A DNA stretch of 7,311 nucleotides from Bacteroidota bacterium (GCA_003485825.1 DNHN01000109.1:1-7311), one strand, 5' to 3'. Positions 1 to 6,992 are shown, counted from the stretch's first letter. The notes: generated by a model not told the origin, from the letters alone. Numbers and translations: made by a program.

Positions 1-294
1 TTGTGTTTTGAAAGTCGAGATTTAAGAGCCGCACCTTCAACGCTCTACATGCTTACACATCTATCGGCCAACCCGTCAAAAGCCAGAACAGCCCCATAGG
101 ATTATTGGTATCAGATGATATCTCAATGAACGAACTTCAAAGGTAACGTCAAAAATCCACTCAAAGGCTCTCTTTTGCTATAAATAGGGCATTTTTTACG
201 CTATCCTGTCCCAAACATATACCTTCGTAGCCCGTTATTATCTAAATGCCTTAAACATACGTACCTCACCGCAACTAAAAAAGAGAATAGAAAA
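1..294. other. Non-coding region upstream of the forward dehydrogenase gene
   Basis: I find no convincing gene here. One forward frame is open from the left edge to a TAG at 97-99, but its 32 residues resemble nothing I know, so it is at best the tail of a gene lying to the left. A small dyad, TATCA-GA-TGATA, lies at 109-120. No exact TAnnTTTG box lies close upstream of the ATG at 295. The nearest is TACCTTCG at 220-227, with one mismatch and no good -33 partner. The last 20 bases before the ATG are A-rich, as is usual for translation starts in Bacteroidota that lack a Shine-Dalgarno sequence. Confidence 0.5.
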
Positions 295-1491
295 ATGAAA
301 ATTGGCCTTATACGAGAATGGAAACAACCAGCAGATAAGCGAGTAGCGCTTACTCCTTCGCAGGGTCAGCAGTTTAAACTAAACTATCCTGAAGTAGAGC
401 TCGTGGTAGAGGAGTCTCCAGATCGTACCTATACGAAGCAGGACTACACTGCAGTGGGTATTGAGGTGGTATCCGATATGACAGACTGTGATATTCTTAT
501 AGGGATTAAGGAAGTGCCCATAGATAAGCTGATACCGAATAAAACGTACCTCTTCTTTTCTCATACCATTAAAGCACAAGCGTACAATAGAGACCTGCTG
601 CAAGCCATACTCCGTAAAAATATTAGCCTCATAGATTATGAGCCACTTACGTGGAAAGAAGGAGGCAGAATACTTGGTTTTGGGAAGTGGGCTGGAGTAG
701 TAGGTGCATACAATGCATTTCTTACTTGGGGTAAAAAAACGGGTAAGTTCAATTTGCCCGCAGCATACGAAGTCAATGATTATGAGGAATCTATCCAATT
801 ATTAGCAGGACTAGAACTCGGTAAAGCACGTGTAGTCTTTACGGGAAATGGGAGAGTGGCAGAGGGCATAAGAGAGGTGCTCGAGGGAATGAAAATAAGA
901 GAGTGCTCACCACAGGAATTTATCAGTCAGCCGTCAAGAGGAGCACATTTTACTCAGTTGACAAGTTGGGATTTATACCACCGCAAAGATGGGGGTAAGT
1001 GGAATCAAGATCATTTCTATGCACATCACGACGCGTACTGTTGTGAGTTTGACAACTTTTTGCCGTACACAGATATATTGATTAATGGGATGTATTGGGA
1101 GGAGGACCTGCCAGCACTATTCACCAAAAGTGATACGAAGTCCGAAAACTTTAGTATAAAAGTAATCGCCGATATCACCTGTGATGTGGAAGGTAGTGTG
1201 CCCATCACTATGGAGGCTACGGATATCTATAACCCTACATTTGGGTGGAGTAAAACCGAACAAAAACAAGTAGAACCCTACGGTAAAGACACCATAGATG
1301 TGATGGCGGTAACTAACTTACCTACCGAAATGCCCAAAAACTCCAGCACTGAATTTGGAAGACTTTTTTTAGAGCATATAGCCCCATTGCTAGTATCGGG
1401 AGATAAGGATGACATCCTAAAACGGGCAAGAATCACAGAAAATGGTCAGCTTACGGAGCAGTTTAGCTACCTAACAGATTTTGTATCGTAG
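295..1491 (+). CDS. NAD(P)-dependent oxidoreductase of the AlaDh/PNT fold, saccharopine dehydrogenase (lysine-forming)-like
   Basis: This 398-aa cytosolic protein matches the layout of yeast Lys1 and the lysine-ketoglutarate reductase half of LKR/SDH, which interconvert lysine plus 2-oxoglutarate and saccharopine. It opens with REWKQPADKRVALTP (residues 7-21). GIKE gives K72 and FSHTIK gives H90, in the same order and about the same spacing as the Lys1 catalytic Lys77 and His96. FGKWAGVVGA (129-138) matches FGFYAGFAGA of Lys1. A Rossmann-type loop, TGNGRVAEG, lies at 183-191, and the C-terminal NLPTEMPKNSSTEF (341-354) parallels HLPSLLPREASEF of Lys1. It is somewhat longer than Lys1, mostly through an insert around 213-245. 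The start follows an A-rich stretch and the REW motif comes at once, so it is well supported. Such proteins are often labelled alanine dehydrogenase in databases; the sequence fits the saccharopine branch better. The gene is single and convergent with the operon to its right. Substrate is inferred, not shown. Confidence 0.8.
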   Translation: MKIGLIREWKQPADKRVALTPSQGQQFKLNYPEVELVVEESPDRTYTKQDYTAVGIEVVSDMTDCDILIGIKEVPIDKLIPNKTYLFFSHTIKAQAYNRDLLQAILRKNISLIDYEPLTWKEGGRILGFGKWAGVVGAYNAFLTWGKKTGKFNLPAAYEVNDYEESIQLLAGLELGKARVVFTGNGRVAEGIREVLEGMKIRECSPQEFISQPSRGAHFTQLTSWDLYHRKDGGKWNQDHFYAHHDAYCCEFDNFLPYTDILINGMYWEEDLPALFTKSDTKSENFSIKVIADITCDVEGSVPITMEATDIYNPTFGWSKTEQKQVEPYGKDTIDVMAVTNLPTEMPKNSSTEFGRLFLEHIAPLLVSGDKDDILKRARITENGQLTEQFSYLTDFVS

Positions 1492-1503
1492 TGAGATACG
1501 AAA
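1479..1503 (+). other. Hairpin over the stop codon of the dehydrogenase gene
   Basis: Positions 1479-1487 (TTTTGTATC) pair with 1495-1503 (GATACGAAA) around a 7-nt loop that contains the TAG stop: nine pairs including one T-G wobble. No T-run follows on the forward strand, so it is not a convincing intrinsic terminator. It may still stabilise the 3' end of the transcript. No better terminator is visible in the 89-bp convergent gap. Confidence 0.25.
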
Positions 1504-1580
1504 AGATGTAACTATTCATTAGGAGTTCATTCAAGCGTAGCTTTTTCGCAATCCTTTCTGTGTACGATTAATACACCTGC

Positions 1581-2225
1581 TCACTTCTTCCGTATCACCA
1601 TCAGTCCGTCTCTTACAGGCATGAGCACGTTTTCTACTCTATCATCCTGAGTGATTTTCTTATTGAATTCGTCTAACGCTCGTGTGTCTGCATCTTTCGC
1701 TATTTCAGCCTGGTCCAGTATCTTTCCACTCCACAGCACGTTGTCTGCTATGATGATAGCTCCACTAGGAAGTGTATCTATAAGTAAATCATAGTATGCA
1801 CTGTAGTTGGACTTATCTGCATCTATAAAAACAAGATTAAACGCTTCATTCAGTTGAGGAATAATATCCAGGGCATTGCCTATATGCAGCTTGATTTGAT
1901 TGGCATACGGAGATTGTGCTACGAAGGTATTTATCCGTGTTTCCAGCTCTTCATTGATGTCTATAGTATGCAGCACGCCATCCGGAGCTAGTCCTTCTGC
2001 AAGGCATAGAGCTGCATAGCCCGTATACGTGCCTATTTCTAGTACGGCCTTAGGCTGTATCATTTTACTGAGCATGCTGAGCACACGGCCTTGTATGTGG
2101 CCGCTAAGCATACGAGGAGCTAGTACATTCGCATACGTATCTCTGTTGAGTTTGGCGAGCAGTGCTGGTTCTGGTGAGCTGTGGCTTTCTGTATATTTTG
2201 CTAGTGTTTCGTCTATGAATTCCAT
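1581..2225 (-). CDS. SAM-dependent O-methyltransferase (Methyltransf_3 / caffeoyl-CoA OMT-like, TrmR-related)
   Basis: This 214-aa class I methyltransferase is of the caffeoyl-CoA O-methyltransferase type. The SAM-binding motif I is LEIGTYTGYA (62-71), followed by the acidic HTIDINEE segment (D89) expected to hold the cofactor ribose. FIDADKSNY (134-141) and ADNVLWSGK (160-168) supply D135, D161 and N162, the positions that bind the divalent metal in this family. The C-terminus, VRDGLMVIRKK, is also typical. Bacterial members include TrmR, which methylates 5-hydroxyuridine at tRNA position 34, and enzymes acting on catechol-like small molecules; the sequence does not decide between them. The length is normal. 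It is the last gene of the operon, 9 nt after the EEP gene, with an AT-rich start region (AAAATACAT before ATG). No clear terminator follows it. Confidence 0.85.
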   Translation of the reverse strand: MEFIDETLAKYTESHSSPEPALLAKLNRDTYANVLAPRMLSGHIQGRVLSMLSKMIQPKAVLEIGTYTGYAALCLAEGLAPDGVLHTIDINEELETRINTFVAQSPYANQIKLHIGNALDIIPQLNEAFNLVFIDADKSNYSAYYDLLIDTLPSGAIIIADNVLWSGKILDQAEIAKDADTRALDEFNKKITQDDRVENVLMPVRDGLMVIRKK

Positions 2226-2234
2226 ATGTATTTT

Positions 2235-3278
2235 TTAGGGTAGTTTAAAACTTGCTTCTAATAGTGCGTGGTCACTCTTGATATCGGAGACACACTTATA
2301 GCTAGTGCATGTGAGTTCTTCATCGTGCAGTATGTAGTCTATGCGCATTATAGGGAACGGCTTTAGGTAGGTAGCTCCCCATCCGTTTCCTTTTTCTATA
2401 AAGGCATCCTTTCTTCCTTTTTTCAATGTCTCATAAGTGAAGCTCTGAGGAGTATCATTGAAATCTCCGAGGATAATTACCGGATATGGGCTGTCTTCTA
2501 GCGCCTCCAATACAGTCTTTGTTTGATTACTTCTGCGTATGATTAACTTACGTAGTCGTTTAGCAAAGTTAAGGGCGTAGCTTTTATACTCATCACCTAC
2601 CTCCACGTTAACTAGCGTATGGTAATCTCTTGAGGATACCCCGTTAGACTGCAGGTGAGCAGCCATAAATCGGATAATAGTACCGTCTACGTCTATATCA
2701 AAGTATGCCGCCATGTTATTGGAAAAATGGTCGTACTTGATCCGTTCCCAATTGACAATTTTATGCTTAGAGACTAGCTTTATTCCGTAGTCGTATCTAT
2801 TTTGCTTGGCGTTTAATCGTATAAACTGCTGATGCGGGTATGCTTCAGAATTTACACTTCCTTTTTTATTGAGCCACTCCAGTAGTACTGCGACGTCATA
2901 CTCTTTTTCCGTAAGGTATTCGTCTAATTCTTTGGAGGTATTCCCATTGTCATAGACTCGAAGTACGTTGGTGTTAAAGGTGCAAATTTTGATATCTCCG
3001 GGAGCGTATGTACTTGTATTGAACTGGATATTTCGAGCTATAAATTGAAAACCTATCAGTATAAAAAATACATTGTACATCCATCTTCGTTTCTTTAGGA
3101 ATATCCAAAGTAGCGCTAGAAATAGATTAAGAAGTAAGAGGGGCTTATAGATTAAGCCAAAGAAAGATACAGGCCAAAAATCACTAGGGTCTATATAGGG
3201 CGAAAGGTATGCTATAAGTAAAGCTACGATGGCCAGAGCATTTACCAGATCAGTTATTTTACTGATAAGCTTTTTCAT
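2235..3278 (-). CDS. Membrane-anchored endonuclease/exonuclease/phosphatase (EEP) family protein
   Basis: This 347-aa protein has three hydrophobic segments near its N-terminus (about 10-28, 38-60 and 67-82), followed by a complete EEP (DNase I-like) domain. Domain motifs in order are: TFNTNVL (100-106, N102 and N104), E134 in VLLEW for the metal, H208 in AAHLQS, GDFND (271-275), RIDYIL (312-317) and SDH (335-337) with the catalytic pair D336/H337. All catalytic positions are present, so it should be active. Lys/Arg clusters at the N-terminus (MKKLISK) and between segments 2 and 3 (KKRR, 62-65) suggest N-in topology, which puts the catalytic domain in the periplasm. Whether it cuts nucleic acid, phospholipid or another phosphoester cannot be read from the sequence. 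Its ATG overlaps the rhomboid stop codon in an ATGA, implying translational coupling. Confidence 0.85.
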   Translation of the reverse strand: MKKLISKITDLVNALAIVALLIAYLSPYIDPSDFWPVSFFGLIYKPLLLLNLFLALLWIFLKKRRWMYNVFFILIGFQFIARNIQFNTSTYAPGDIKICTFNTNVLRVYDNGNTSKELDEYLTEKEYDVAVLLEWLNKKGSVNSEAYPHQQFIRLNAKQNRYDYGIKLVSKHKIVNWERIKYDHFSNNMAAYFDIDVDGTIIRFMAAHLQSNGVSSRDYHTLVNVEVGDEYKSYALNFAKRLRKLIIRRSNQTKTVLEALEDSPYPVIILGDFNDTPQSFTYETLKKGRKDAFIEKGNGWGATYLKPFPIMRIDYILHDEELTCTSYKCVSDIKSDHALLEASFKLP

Positions 3279-4132
3279 TCACTGGCTTTAAAAAGAATGT
3301 CTTTCTCCGCTTTGGACAGGCTATCGTAACCACTTTGAGAGATTTTATCCAATATAGCATCGATTTCTTCTTGGTTGGGTTGGTGCTTTTTAAATGTTCT
3401 ATCCTCCTGAACCTTGCGCTCGTCTACCACAGCCTTCATCTTTTTAGTTTTCAGGCTAGCAAAGCTAAACGTGGGAAACTCTATTCTTCCTTGTAACTCA
3501 AGGATATATATCATTCCGAATATTGCCCCTCCAATATGTGCGAATAGTCCACCCGTATTGTCACTTACAGGAAACATGTATAAATCACGAAACACGAAAA
3601 AAAGTGCTACCCATCTCAATTCTATGGTGAAGAGCCCAAACGGACGTACCTGATAGCGAGGGAGATAAAGTCCGGTAGCCACGAGTATAGCCGTGACACC
3701 TCCAGAGGCCCCCAGTAGTTTTTTGTACTGCTTTACTTCTTCAAATATGGGGAAGACATTGAAGCTAATGACAAAGAGTGCCGCTCCAGCAAGACCACCA
3801 TAAAGAAAGATTTTCCATACCTTTTTGGCATCCATGAAATCTTCCAATATTCGACCAATAAAATAGAGCAACAGCATGTTGCCGAATAAATGCCAAAAGC
3901 CACTGTGAAAGAAAATATTAGTGACGATACTCCAAGGCCTGATTAGGAGGACACCCAGATTACTCGGGATATAAAAGTATTGTAAGAGCTGACTAGGCTC
4001 AAAACCAGATAATTTAGCGATGATACCTACGAAAATCGTAAACACGAATACGCCTAGATTAACCATTATAATCTGGCGGATAGCTGAGCCTCCTTTATTG
4101 TACTCGTATTTTATCTTTTCCCAAGCAGTCAT
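3275..4132 (-). CDS. Rhomboid family intramembrane serine protease with C-terminal cytoplasmic tail
   Basis: This 285-aa polytopic membrane protease would cleave transmembrane substrates within the bilayer. The family signature is complete: HSGFWHLFGN (H76, H81, N85) in the second core helix, LLGASGG with the nucleophile S143 in a GASG motif, and FAHIGGAIFG with catalytic H199. Helices run from about 20 to 212. After them comes a hydrophilic tail of about 70 residues, rich in Lys and Glu. It ends in a helical segment (NQEEIDAILDKIS near 253-265, then SLSKAEKDILFKASE) that I recall as a Bacteroidota-specific domain on rhomboids (DUF6576-like). The tail should be cytoplasmic. The gene begins 6 nt after the other rhomboid and its stop overlaps the EEP start. 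The substrate is unknown. Confidence 0.88.
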   Translation of the reverse strand: MTAWEKIKYEYNKGGSAIRQIIMVNLGVFVFTIFVGIIAKLSGFEPSQLLQYFYIPSNLGVLLIRPWSIVTNIFFHSGFWHLFGNMLLLYFIGRILEDFMDAKKVWKIFLYGGLAGAALFVISFNVFPIFEEVKQYKKLLGASGGVTAILVATGLYLPRYQVRPFGLFTIELRWVALFFVFRDLYMFPVSDNTGGLFAHIGGAIFGMIYILELQGRIEFPTFSFASLKTKKMKAVVDERKVQEDRTFKKHQPNQEEIDAILDKISQSGYDSLSKAEKDILFKASE

Positions 4133-4138
4133 TCGCGT

Positions 4139-4774
4139 CTAGTATAACGTGTTTCTATTGTTTTTATTCCAATACTTAACAAGCAAGAAGCCAAATAGTG
4201 CACCGCCTAAGTGCGCAAAGTGCGCTATGCCTTCTTGCACACCACTTAATCCTGCGAATAGTTCATATGCAGCATACGCTCCTACGAGATATTTCGCTTT
4301 GATGGGCATAGGAATAAACATAAGATACAACTCCGTGTTTGGCCAGTACATAGCAAAGGCGACGAGTATCCCAAACAGAGCTCCAGAAGCTCCCAACACC
4401 GAACTATTGGCTATGTATGCTCCTTGGGATCCGTAGTAGCTCATCACTGCTGTGTGCAGTATTGCTGCACCTAGTCCTGTGATCAGGTAGAAGTTTAAAA
4501 ATCGCTTGGCTCCCCACATTTGCTCTAGCCGAGCGCCAAACATCCATACCCCAAACATATTGAACAGAATATGCATCAAACTGCCATGCATAAAGATATG
4601 TGTAAGCACCTGCCAGCCACGGAATTTAGGACTGGAGTAGTGGAATAATGAGAGCTTCTCCGTTAGTAGTTGCTCATAGCCGAAGAAATAGGTTGCGATG
4701 TACAGCAAAACATTAATAATGATAATGTTTTTAGTGACTTCGGGGACATTAAACTGGTTACTTCTAAATTGCAT
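4139..4774 (-). CDS. Rhomboid family intramembrane serine protease (compact form)
   Basis: This 211-aa protein is close to a minimal six-helix rhomboid core, with no extra domain at either end. The motifs are intact: HIFMHGSLMHILFNMFG (H63, H68, N72), VLGASGALFG with nucleophile S130 in GASG, and HFAHLGGALFG with catalytic H188. The usual WR-type loop between helices 1 and 2 is reduced to SPKFRGWQVLTH. It ends shortly after the last helix in a Lys/Asn-rich stretch. It starts 8 nt after the mutL stop and is followed after 6 nt by a second rhomboid. The two differ in sequence and tail, so this is an old tandem pair rather than a recent duplication. The product sits in the inner membrane; its substrate is unknown. 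Confidence 0.9.
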   Translation of the reverse strand: MQFRSNQFNVPEVTKNIIIINVLLYIATYFFGYEQLLTEKLSLFHYSSPKFRGWQVLTHIFMHGSLMHILFNMFGVWMFGARLEQMWGAKRFLNFYLITGLGAAILHTAVMSYYGSQGAYIANSSVLGASGALFGILVAFAMYWPNTELYLMFIPMPIKAKYLVGAYAAYELFAGLSGVQEGIAHFAHLGGALFGFLLVKYWNKNNRNTLY

Positions 4775-4782
4775 CTATACTC

Positions 4783-6555
4783 TTATTGAAAAAAACGTTC
4801 CAAACTGTTTTTTGATAGTTTCACGATGATGGGTTTCCCTGAATTATCTGTAGTATACTGCTCACAGTGGAGCAGATCATTTATTAGTGTCTTCATTTCT
4901 ATCACGCTCAGCGCCTTGCCTGCCTTAATGGCAGCGTTCTTAGCGGTAGCTTGTTTTAAAGCGTCTTTCTTCTCTATTTTGAGCTCTTGGTAGTTGGTCT
5001 TAAAATCTTCCAATATCTGCATCACCACGCCTGCTCCGTCTGCCTTACTGAGCTCACTAGGGAGTCCGTTAATTATTATTGCATTTTTACCAAACTCACT
5101 TGTATCAAAACCGAGCGCATTGATATGCTCTTGCACGTCTAAGTACAGGGCGTAATCTGCTTTACTCAGCTCTATGGTTCTTGGGAAAAGCAGCTGTTGT
5201 GAGGCGATGAGCTGATTTTGCTGAAACCGCTCATAGAGTATTTGGGCATGAGCCCTGTGCTGATTTACTATGGATAGTTCCCCTTCTATTTTGACGATGA
5301 TAAATGCATTTTCTATCTGAAAAATATCATTAATCTCAATGGTGCTAGTGGTCTCTGGAGTGGTCCACATCTCTTGCTGTGGTTTTGCCACTGAATGTAC
5401 AGGCACATTGAGCAGTTCGTCTAGTTTTTCCCAGTCGGTAGGGATGCGTTCCTTTTGCTGATCAAACGGGTTGAATCGTGCATTTGGTGCTGAAGGTTGA
5501 TAGCTGGATGGACTATTCGTAGAGGTGTGACCTAGCGCATTGTGTAGCTGCGTATCCGTAGGAATCACAAAATGTGCGCCCAGTGTTTTTTTGATTACGG
5601 ACTGCAAAAGAGTATAGACATGCCGGCCATCTTCGAACTTTACTTCGTGCTTAGTCGGATGTATGTTTACATCTATCTTACTGGGGTCTACTTTCAGAAA
5701 AAGGATGAAAAACGGATAGCTTTTTTCCTGTAGCAGTCCACCGTAGCCTGAGGATATAGCGTGATTAAGGTAGTGGTCTTTTATGAACCGTCCGTTGGCA
5801 AATAAGTATTGATTGCCTCGCGTACGTTTGGTGAGCTTGGGTGAGCCGATGAAGCCTGTGATCGTTACTATTTCTGTTTCTTCAGTAGTTTCTATGAGCT
5901 CTTCTTCTTTTAGGTTGAACAGTTCTGCTATTCTCGTTTTGAGGTCCCCTCCTTTTAGCCTACTCAGGTTCTTATCTTGGTTGTAAAATTCAAAACCGAT
6001 GGTAGGATAGGCTAATGCCATGCGCTGGTATTCCTCAAAAATATGCTTGGTCTCTACAGAGATACTTTTCAAGAAATTTTTACGAGCGGGGAGGTTGTAA
6101 AAAAGGTTTTTTACGGTGATGGACGTTCCTTGAGTAGCGGCAGTATTTTCCTGAGTTTCTAATGTGCCAGCATTTATTACTATGCGGGTGCCCACGCTTT
6201 CATTTGGGCTTTTAGTTTTCATCTCCACCTCACTTACTGAGGCTATACTGGCGAGTGCTTCTCCTCTAAAGCCAAGTGTATGCAGGTTATAGAGATCTTC
6301 TGCCTTGGTGATTTTAGAGGTAGCATGTCGTTCCCAACACATGCGAGCATCAAAGGCATTCATGCCCTTGCCATTATCATCTACTTGAATGTGGGTACAG
6401 CCGCCATTTTTGATGTATAGTTTTATAAGAGTGGCACCAGCATCTACTGCATTTTCTAACAGTTCTTTTACAACGGATGCAGGGCGTTGTACGACTTCTC
6501 CAGCGGCTATTTGGTTAGCAGTACGTTCTGGTAAAAGTTGTATGATTCCTGACAT
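4783..6555 (-). CDS. mutL: DNA mismatch repair protein MutL
   Basis: This 590-aa protein is the ATP-driven matchmaker of mismatch repair, acting between MutS and downstream nicking and excision. The N-terminal GHKL ATPase is complete: NQIAAGEVVQRPASVVKELL (14-33) with the catalytic-base E31, ENAVDAGA (34-41) with N35, DDNGKGM (59-65), TLGFRGEALASIASV (93-107), and HPTKHEVKF (299-307) with K302 reaching the ATP. A Ser/Pro/Asn-rich linker covers about 335-405. The C-terminal dimerisation domain carries QQLLFP (453-458), which fits the beta-clamp-binding motif of other MutL proteins. The endonuclease motif DQHA(X)2E(X)4E reads NQHRAHAQILYE (431-442), so the first Asp and the middle Glu are missing. 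The C-terminal Cys/His metal motifs are also degenerate. The start gives the family's usual N-terminus. It lies 11 nt after the small membrane protein gene, just beyond an intrinsic terminator. Confidence 0.97.
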   Translation of the reverse strand: MSGIIQLLPERTANQIAAGEVVQRPASVVKELLENAVDAGATLIKLYIKNGGCTHIQVDDNGKGMNAFDARMCWERHATSKITKAEDLYNLHTLGFRGEALASIASVSEVEMKTKSPNESVGTRIVINAGTLETQENTAATQGTSITVKNLFYNLPARKNFLKSISVETKHIFEEYQRMALAYPTIGFEFYNQDKNLSRLKGGDLKTRIAELFNLKEEELIETTEETEIVTITGFIGSPKLTKRTRGNQYLFANGRFIKDHYLNHAISSGYGGLLQEKSYPFFILFLKVDPSKIDVNIHPTKHEVKFEDGRHVYTLLQSVIKKTLGAHFVIPTDTQLHNALGHTSTNSPSSYQPSAPNARFNPFDQQKERIPTDWEKLDELLNVPVHSVAKPQQEMWTTPETTSTIEINDIFQIENAFIIVKIEGELSIVNQHRAHAQILYERFQQNQLIASQQLLFPRTIELSKADYALYLDVQEHINALGFDTSEFGKNAIIINGLPSELSKADGAGVVMQILEDFKTNYQELKIEKKDALKQATAKNAAIKAGKALSVIEMKTLINDLLHCEQYTTDNSGKPIIVKLSKNSLERFFQ

Positions 6556-6557
6556 CT

Positions 6558-6584
6558 AAAAAAGGCTTATTTGGATAAGCCTCC
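6558..6584 (-). terminator. Intrinsic terminator or attenuator between the small membrane gene and mutL
   Basis: On the reverse strand the sequence reads AGGCTTAT, loop CCAA, ATAAGCCT, then TTTTT. That is eight Watson-Crick pairs (6575-6582 with 6563-6570), extendable by two G-U pairs, a tetraloop and a T-run (six T counting the last paired base). The TAA stop of the 109-aa gene (6569-6567) is inside the 3' arm, and the T-run ends 2 nt before the mutL ATG. By standard criteria this should terminate transcription unless a ribosome or another factor prevents the fold. It overlaps both the end of one gene and the initiation region of the next. Confidence 0.75.
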
Positions 6585-6896
6585 GAAGATAATTTCTAGG
6601 ATGTTAGAATTCCAAAGTTTGTACGAAATAACCGTTAAAATAGATACAATAGCTACTATTCGAATGCTGTAGTACTTCTGGGAGGGGATAGTTCCGTATC
6701 GCGTATCGATTTGTTTGGTCTTGTAGGCGCGTCGGATATTTGCTTTTACGGAGTCGCTGTCGTGTTCCAGCTCACCCATTTCACGCTTGATATCATCTAC
6801 TCTAGCGTGGAGTTCTTCTTTAGATTCATCGTAAAATACCGGAGTGTAATTGAACTTACGATGGTGAGGAAGTCTAGAAAATCTAAGATTTATCAT
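6567..6896 (-). CDS. Small single-span membrane protein found upstream of mutL in Bacteroidota
   Basis: This 109-aa protein has unknown function. The first 75 residues are hydrophilic and highly charged, with a predicted helical stretch at about 24-62 (DESKEELHARVDDIKREMGE). One hydrophobic segment lies at about 78-96 (IRIVAIVSILTVISYKLW) near the C-terminus, so it resembles a tail-anchored protein with most of its mass in the cytoplasm. The N-terminal KFNYTPVFYD (14-23) resembles a motif I recall in small proteins encoded next to mutL in this phylum. Some of these are mislabelled 'riboflavin synthase subunit beta' because ribH is often nearby; nothing here supports that activity. The start is supported by an in-frame TAA 18 nt upstream and by the absence of another ATG before residue 40. 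It is the first gene of the operon. Confidence 0.75.
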   Translation of the reverse strand: MINLRFSRLPHHRKFNYTPVFYDESKEELHARVDDIKREMGELEHDSDSVKANIRRAYKTKQIDTRYGTIPSQKYYSIRIVAIVSILTVISYKLWNSNILEIIFGGLSK

Positions 6897-6903
6897 CAGT
6901 GTA

Positions 6904-6911
6904 CAAAATTA
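6904..6911 (-). promoter_or_regulatory. Possible -7 promoter box (TAATTTTG) immediately before the first operon gene
   Basis: The reverse-strand sequence TAATTTTG fits the Bacteroidota -7 consensus TAnnTTTG exactly and lies 7 nt from the ATG at 6896. The -33 region at the expected distance (around 6931-6936, reading TTCTGC) is a poor match to TTTG. If active, it would give a transcript with almost no leader. Confidence 0.3.
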
Positions 6912-6934
6912 AGGTTTTTAAAACTATAACGCAG

Positions 6935-6992
6935 AAGCCCTTATTTGTGTGAATGGAATTGAGGAATGGGAGGATGTAGTTTAATAGGGCTT
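6935..6992 (-). repeat. Inverted repeat with long loop in the operon leader
   Basis: AAGCCCT at 6935-6941 and AGGGCTT at 6986-6992 are perfect inverted 7-mers. Allowing one bulged base the pairing extends with ATT/AAT to ten pairs. The loop is about 38 nt. No clean T-run follows on the reverse strand, so it is more likely a leader stem than a terminator. Confidence 0.4.

Noticed and set aside
1..99. Open forward frame from the left edge to TAG at 97
   Set aside because: Only 32 residues, no recognisable similarity, and no way to see its beginning.
379..798. 139-codon reverse frame inside the dehydrogenase gene
   Set aside because: It lies wholly within a well-supported gene and has no family features; it is an antisense shadow.
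1533..1546. AAGC-GTA-GCTT followed by T-run as a forward terminator
   Set aside because: A four-pair stem with a 3-nt loop is too weak to call.
1560..1576. GTGTA / TACAC inverted repeat after the methyltransferase gene
   Set aside because: Five pairs and no T-run on either strand; expected by chance in AT-rich DNA.
2029..2238. Forward frames opposite the methyltransferase (2029-2238), the rhomboids (3414-3653, 4149-4436) and the small gene (6711-6929)
   Set aside because: Each is antisense to a gene with clear motifs and shows none of its own.
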